Shown here: positions 5,440 to 8,306 of the stretch, piece by piece
Numbering within the stretch: position 1 is the stretch's first letter
Layout: each line of letters opens with the position of its first letter
Source: Methanolinea sp. UBA275
Lineage (GTDB): Archaea > Halobacteriota > Methanomicrobia > Methanomicrobiales > Methanospirillaceae
Assembly: GCA_002506105.1 (NCBI GenBank)
Contig: DAWU01000013.1
Coordinates: 1-8,306, forward strand
Reading direction: 5' to 3'
Length of the DNA stretch: 8,306 nt
The notes under the pieces: generated by a model
Databases searched by the model: none
What the model was told of the DNA's origin: nothing
What the model saw: only the letters and a program-made list of their open reading frames with translations
Program-made: the position numbers and the translations under genes

Positions 5440-5718
5440 TCAATCTTTGAAGAGTCCTGAACCTTTGAATACGTCCCTGGCCTCTTCGATGGTCATATCT
5501 GCCGGGGGCACGATGATATCTGACTCCACGATCTCTTTCGCGGGGACTTTTTTTCCTTCTCGGATAACCAGGCCAATCAGCTCGTCAAGGCTTTTCTTGT
5601 ATGCCTTTTTGTTTCCTTTCTCAACGTACCCGACTATCTTGTTGTCTATCTTGTTCAGATCGTCAAAGAGGCTGCTGTTGACACGGTACTGCCCCTGCCC
5701 CATGATGCGGATGATCAT
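5440..5718 (-). CDS. pspAA: PspA-associated protein PspAA
   Basis: PspAA is a small partner found immediately after pspA in many archaea and actinobacteria. This 92-residue protein opens with the family signature MIIRIMGQGQYRV, then SSLFDDLNKIDNKIV. A Lys-rich middle follows (GNKKAYKKSLDELIGLVIREGKKV split over about 35-57), then IVESDIIVPPADMTIEEARDVF near the C-terminus. No signal peptide or membrane helix is seen. Its ATG overlaps the pspA stop as ATGA (5715-5718), so it is translated directly after PspA and likely binds or modulates it. The molecular function is not settled. Confidence 0.88.
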   Translation of the reverse strand: MIIRIMGQGQYRVNSSLFDDLNKIDNKIVGYVEKGNKKAYKKSLDELIGLVIREGKKVPAKEIVESDIIVPPADMTIEEARDVFKGSGLFKD

Positions 5719-6413
5719 TTCACCACCTCAGCCTTGAGTTTCGCAAGTTCTGCTTCGACCCCGCTCTTCTGGCTGATCTTTGAAAGTTCCCGTTCGATAT
5801 CGTCTTCACCTGCAGTGAAATCGACAAGCGTCCCCTCCGCAATGAGCTCATCAAGGGCTGCGGAGCGTGCTTTCATCTCTTCTGTCTTGTTCTCTGCCCG
5901 CTCGATCGAGACTCCGATATCCGCCATCTCTTCGGAAATGCCCGAGACCGATTCGCTGATCTTGACCTGGGCTTCGGCAGCGGAGTACTGGGCCTTGATT
6001 GTCTCCTTCTTTGTCCTGAACACTTCTATCTTGGTCGAGAGCCTCTTTTCAGCTTCGACGAGCTTCTCCTGTTCAACCTCGAGGGTTGCGATCTCCCTAT
6101 CAAGGTTCGAGACCTGGGATGTGAGCGCGGCTTTCCGTTCGAGGGCAAGCCGGGCGAGATCCTCCCTGTTTGCCTTGATGGCATCACGGGCCTGGGCATC
6201 GAGCTTTTCGCTGTTCTGGAGCACTTTCGCCCTCTGCAACTGAAGCCGCTTCTTCGAGGTTGCAACCTCTGCGACACCCCGCTTTACATTCTGAAGAAGC
6301 TCAAGCTGCTTCTCATACGAGTAATCCAGCGTCTCCCGCGGATCCTCCATCTTGCCGATCAGCTTGTCCATTTTGGCCTTGATTACGGTCTCCATGCGGT
6401 TTAAAAGACCCAT
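5715..6413 (-). CDS. pspA: PspA/IM30 family membrane-remodelling protein
   Basis: PspA is an ESCRT-III-superfamily coiled-coil protein that assembles on the inner face of the cytoplasmic membrane and protects it during stress. The 232-residue product begins with the amphipathic membrane-binding helix MGLLNRMETVIKAKMDKLI. EDPRETLDYSYEKQ and a long charged heptad-rich coiled coil (about 25-185) follow, then a short C-terminal helix after the loop VDFTAGEDDIERELSKI. The start chosen is the ATG at 6413, because the protein then opens exactly with the conserved family N-terminus and has AGGAG (6421-6425) in front. A longer frame to 6515 would add 34 residues with no family resemblance. The gene overlaps pspAA by 4 nt and converges on htpX-pspAB. 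It is a PspA/Vipp1-type protein; no C-terminal Vipp1 extension is seen. Confidence 0.95.
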   Translation of the reverse strand: MGLLNRMETVIKAKMDKLIGKMEDPRETLDYSYEKQLELLQNVKRGVAEVATSKKRLQLQRAKVLQNSEKLDAQARDAIKANREDLARLALERKAALTSQVSNLDREIATLEVEQEKLVEAEKRLSTKIEVFRTKKETIKAQYSAAEAQVKISESVSGISEEMADIGVSIERAENKTEEMKARSAALDELIAEGTLVDFTAGEDDIERELSKISQKSGVEAELAKLKAEVVK

Positions 6414-6420
6414 TGTATCT

Positions 6421-6500
6421 TCTCCTTTAACACGTGGATGAAAGCCACGCGGATACTTGTAATGAGGTACCAGATTGTCCATATACTTTGTGACGGTACC
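6421..6500 (-). promoter_or_regulatory. pspA promoter: TATA box framed by two GGTACC palindromes
   Basis: On the minus strand CAAAGTATATGG (6490 to 6479) is a good archaeal BRE/TATA match. Identical GGTACC palindromes flank it at 6466-6471 and 6495-6500, with 23 nt between them. Predicted transcription starts near 6456, leaving a leader of about 40 nt. That leader holds a hairpin (CGTGG 6433-6437 with CCACG 6445-6449) just ahead of the AGGAG ribosome site (6421-6425). The twin palindromes are placed where a dimeric repressor or activator could control pspA; the hairpin could modulate translation. Roles are inferred. Confidence 0.5.
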
Positions 6501-6674
6501 TGAAGAATTCTCCACTGTCTCCTGTCAATCTTATCAGGATTTTCAGACGAGATACATGAATTCCTCTCTTTCCTGCGGGTGATGTGACAGGAAGTGTCTC
6601 CAGGGTTTCCGTAAGAGATTGCGTCGAAACTATCAAATGGAGGTTCCCTTCTATGCTATGGTGGAGATATACTC

Positions 6675-6902
6675 ATGGCAAAAAAGAATGACGCAACCGT
6701 TGTCAAGGTCATTGAACTGATCGGGAACTCTCCCAAGAGCTGGGAGGAAGCCGTCCAGAATGCGGTCAAGGAAGCCTCAAAATCTGTCAGGAATATCAAG
6801 GGGGTCGACCTGAAGCGATGCACCGCGAAAGTGGCCAACGGAAAGATTGTTGAGTACCGGGCAGTCGTGAAGGTCGCATTTATTGTCGAACGGGAGATGT
6901 GA
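6675..6902 (+). CDS. Dodecin-like small flavin-binding protein
   Basis: Dodecins are about 70-residue proteins that assemble into hollow dodecamers and store flavins (or CoA in some bacteria). This 75-residue protein fits across its length: VVKVIELIGNSPKSWEEAVQ (9-28), helix to about 40, RNIKGVDL, then two strands around ANGKIVEYRAVVKVAFIVE (54-72). Trp23 in the KSWEEA motif is the residue that stacks on flavin in characterised dodecins. The Gln that usually contacts flavin on the following strand seems to be absent, with Cys49/Thr50 in that area, so ligand binding may differ. It starts at ATG 6675 with GGAG at 6663-6666. It is cytoplasmic and stands alone, with its own upstream region divergent from pspA. 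A link to stress handling is suggested only by location. Confidence 0.9.
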   Translation: MAKKNDATVVKVIELIGNSPKSWEEAVQNAVKEASKSVRNIKGVDLKRCTAKVANGKIVEYRAVVKVAFIVEREM

Positions 6903-7032
6903 CCTCCCCCCCACTTTTCCGTCGAATATTCCATAGCGTATTCAACAGCTCCGGCTTCATCCTCCATCCATCCTCACAAAGAAGCCTTTGGGCATCTCTG
7001 GGTACCAGGTAAACCTTGCGAGAGCGCTGGGT

Positions 7033-7056
7033 GGCTTTGAGCCCGGCCCTTTTTTT
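7033..7056 (+). terminator. Hairpin plus T7 tract, possible terminator
   Basis: GGCT-TTG-AGCC (7033-7043) forms a small hairpin followed, after CGGCCC, by seven T at 7050-7056. It lies about 130 nt beyond the dodecin stop and before the peptidase promoter. The stretch between (6903-7030) holds no recognisable gene; the minus-strand frame there is low-quality and overlaps the dodecin end. Confidence 0.45.
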
Positions 7057-7076
7057 AAGCGCCATGTGATGATCTC

Positions 7077-7115
7077 AAAAAATATCTTTTTACCTGTATG
7101 CAGAGAGCATATACA
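7077..7115 (+). promoter_or_regulatory. Probable promoter of the zinc peptidase gene
   Basis: CAAAAAATATCTTTTTAC (about 7076-7093) is an A/T-rich BRE/TATA-like block 55-70 nt ahead of the start codon, and GCATATACAC (7108-7117) is a second candidate. The start at 7148 has only a weak ribosome site (GTGAT, 7138-7142). Confidence 0.4.
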
Positions 7116-7147
7116 CTATCCGGAACGAGACCAGAGCGTGATGAAAC

Positions 7148-8023
7148 ATGAGGAGAGATGGACGAAGAAGCACGAATGTAGAGGATAAACGCGGAATCGG
7201 GGGGAGCAAGGGAGTTATCGGGGGAGGAATCGGTGTGATCGTTGTTGTCGTGGTCGCCCTCCTGCTGGGAGCTGACCCGGGCGCAGTACTGAGTTCAGTC
7301 ACTGAGCAGGGAGGGTATTCACCCGGTGATACCTCTCCCACCGCAACATTCTCTGTAGAGGAGGACGAGATGGCCGATTTTGTGTCGATCGTCCTTGCCG
7401 ACACAGAGGATACCTGGAATCCCATCTTCAGGTCACAGAAAAGGAACTATACAGAACCGAAACTGGTCCTGTTCTCCGGCGGTGTCCAGTCTGCATGCGG
7501 ATATGCCCAGGCTGCCATGGGGCCTTTCTACTGCCCCGCTGACCAGAAGGTATACATCGATCTCTCCTTCTACCAGTCGCTGAAAGACCAGTACGGGGCT
7601 CCTGGCGATTTCGCCCAGGCGTACGTTATTGCCCACGAGGTAGGGCATCACGTCCAGAACCTTGATGGCAAGCTATCCCAGATACAGCGCCTCCAGGGTC
7701 AGACCGATGAAACCACCGCGAACAGATTGTCCGTGATGCTCGAACTGCAGGCTGACTGCTATGCCGGCCTGTGGGCATTCCATGCAAACCGGGCCCGCGG
7801 GGTCGTGGAACCAGGGGATATTGACGAGGCGTTAAACGCTGCCTCGAAGATCGGGGACGATACACTGCAGAAACAGGCACAGGGCTACGTAGTGCCTGAT
7901 TCATTCACCCACGGTTCAGCAGCCCAGCGGAAGCAGGCGTTCATGACCGGTTACCAGAGCGGTGATGTAGCATCGTGCGCGATTTGTTCCTCGGATTCAT
8001 CATGCCTCGCGGCAGCACAATAA
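7148..8023 (+). CDS. YpfJ-like neutral zinc metallopeptidase, membrane-anchored
   Basis: This 291-residue protein belongs to the YpfJ/PF04228 family of putative neutral zinc metallopeptidases. It begins with the family's conserved MRRDGRRSTNVEDKRG, followed by a Gly-rich stretch and one membrane helix (about 23-40). The large C-terminal domain is therefore probably outside the cytoplasmic membrane. The zinc motif HEVGHH is at 163-168 and the likely third ligand Glu199 lies in LELQADCYAGLWA. The conserved ending SFTHGSAAQRKQAFMTGYQSGD (252-273) is present. Cysteines 117 and 129 in the extracellular part, and 277, 280 and 286 in the tail, may form disulfides. The start at 7148 gives the exact family N-terminus. 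The family is widespread in bacteria, so acquisition by transfer is possible, though the base composition is like its neighbours. Substrate is unknown; a role in envelope quality control would fit the Psp/HtpX genes nearby. Confidence 0.92.
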   Translation: MRRDGRRSTNVEDKRGIGGSKGVIGGGIGVIVVVVVALLLGADPGAVLSSVTEQGGYSPGDTSPTATFSVEEDEMADFVSIVLADTEDTWNPIFRSQKRNYTEPKLVLFSGGVQSACGYAQAAMGPFYCPADQKVYIDLSFYQSLKDQYGAPGDFAQAYVIAHEVGHHVQNLDGKLSQIQRLQGQTDETTANRLSVMLELQADCYAGLWAFHANRARGVVEPGDIDEALNAASKIGDDTLQKQAQGYVVPDSFTHGSAAQRKQAFMTGYQSGDVASCAICSSDSSCLAAAQ

Positions 8024-8083
8024 TTGGACCTGATCCCGATACACTCCGATACCGAATTTTGTCCATACCCAGGTGACCCTCTC

Positions 8084-8089
8084 TTTTTT
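8084..8089 (+). terminator. T6 tract after the zinc peptidase gene
   Basis: A pyrimidine-rich run with six T lies about 60 nt after the peptidase stop, in the gap before the small ORF. It fits an archaeal oligo-T terminator; no hairpin precedes it. Confidence 0.35.
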
Positions 8090-8114
8090 CCCGCGCTGAA
8101 GTGCCGGTTGTGCC

Positions 8115-8285
8115 ATGAGAAATCACTGTTCCGGTAAAGATCCCGGAAGATGTTCGCGGTTTGAAAAGAAGGAAAGATCACTCATTCCATATCCCTGGAA
8201 CTGGCGGGCCCACTTCCCGGGAAAGGGTGGTGAACACTCCTGGAAAAACCCTGCATTTACCGATGCAGATGTAACAAACAAGTAA
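8115..8285 (+). CDS. Small hypothetical protein, 56 codons
   Basis: A short frame opens at ATG 8115, the only ATG after an in-frame TGA at 8097-8099, and ends at TAA 8283-8285. The 56-residue product has a basic, cysteine-containing N-terminus (MRNHCSGKDPGRCSRFEKKE) and an aromatic middle (PYPWNWRAHFPGKGG). The end is polar (HSWKNPAFTDADVTNK). The Trp/Pro/Gly pattern looks protein-like rather than like a chance frame. The ribosome site is weak (GGTTGTG). No membrane helix is seen and no family was recognised. It follows the T6 tract of the peptidase gene, so it would need its own promoter or read-through. Confidence 0.4.
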   Translation: MRNHCSGKDPGRCSRFEKKERSLIPYPWNWRAHFPGKGGEHSWKNPAFTDADVTNK

Positions 8286-8306
8286 CTGTTCAGGGTCAAC
8301 CGCAAG

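Noticed and set aside
6414..6515. 34-residue N-terminal extension of PspA
   Set aside because: The family N-terminus MGLLNRM and a good ribosome site mark 6413; the extension covers the TATA box and palindromes.
6880..7065. Basic 61-codon minus-strand frame
   Set aside because: Overlaps the dodecin end and the T7 terminator, and no ribosome site or family match is seen.

Overview
The window looks like chromosomal DNA from a methanogenic archaeon, most likely of the order Methanomicrobiales (a Methanoregula- or Methanosphaerula-like genome). This rests on the mid-range G+C, short A/T-rich archaeal-type promoters, the style of the histidine-kinase remnant at the left edge, and the presence of hgcAB next to a HtpX/PspAB/PspAA/PspA set. 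The genus is an inference.

Left part (1-329): the ATPase end of a histidine kinase on the plus strand. It is cut by the window edge and apparently frameshifted. Centre-left (455-2672, minus strand): a compact operon read as AbrB-like protein, then hgcA, hgcB and a C_GCAxxG_C_C family redox protein. The first three genes overlap by 4 nt and 1 nt. HgcA (corrinoid protein with the NVWCAAGK cap-helix motif and a five-helix membrane domain) and HgcB (2x[4Fe-4S] ferredoxin with Cys-pair tail) are the two proteins known to be needed for microbial mercury methylation, so the organism is predicted to make methylmercury. The flanking AbrB-like and C_GCAxxG proteins are candidate regulator and accessory redox partner. 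HgcA and HgcB both carry extra cysteines in their tails.

Middle (2673-3096): a 424-nt gene-free stretch with the operon's likely promoter and two strong G/C hairpins. It is followed by a Met/Gly-rich DUF937 protein (minus strand).

Right-centre (3923-6413): an envelope-stress module. htpX-pspAB (plus strand, 11-nt overlap) converges on pspA-pspAA (minus strand, 4-nt overlap). PspA is an ESCRT-III-like membrane-remodelling coiled coil, HtpX is a membrane M48 protease, and PspAA/PspAB are the small partners found with them in archaea and actinobacteria.

Right end (6675-8285, plus strand): a dodecin-like small protein, a YpfJ-type membrane-anchored zinc metallopeptidase with an HEVGHH motif, and a 56-codon ORF of unknown function. 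No tRNA, rRNA, CRISPR array or insertion sequence was recognised.
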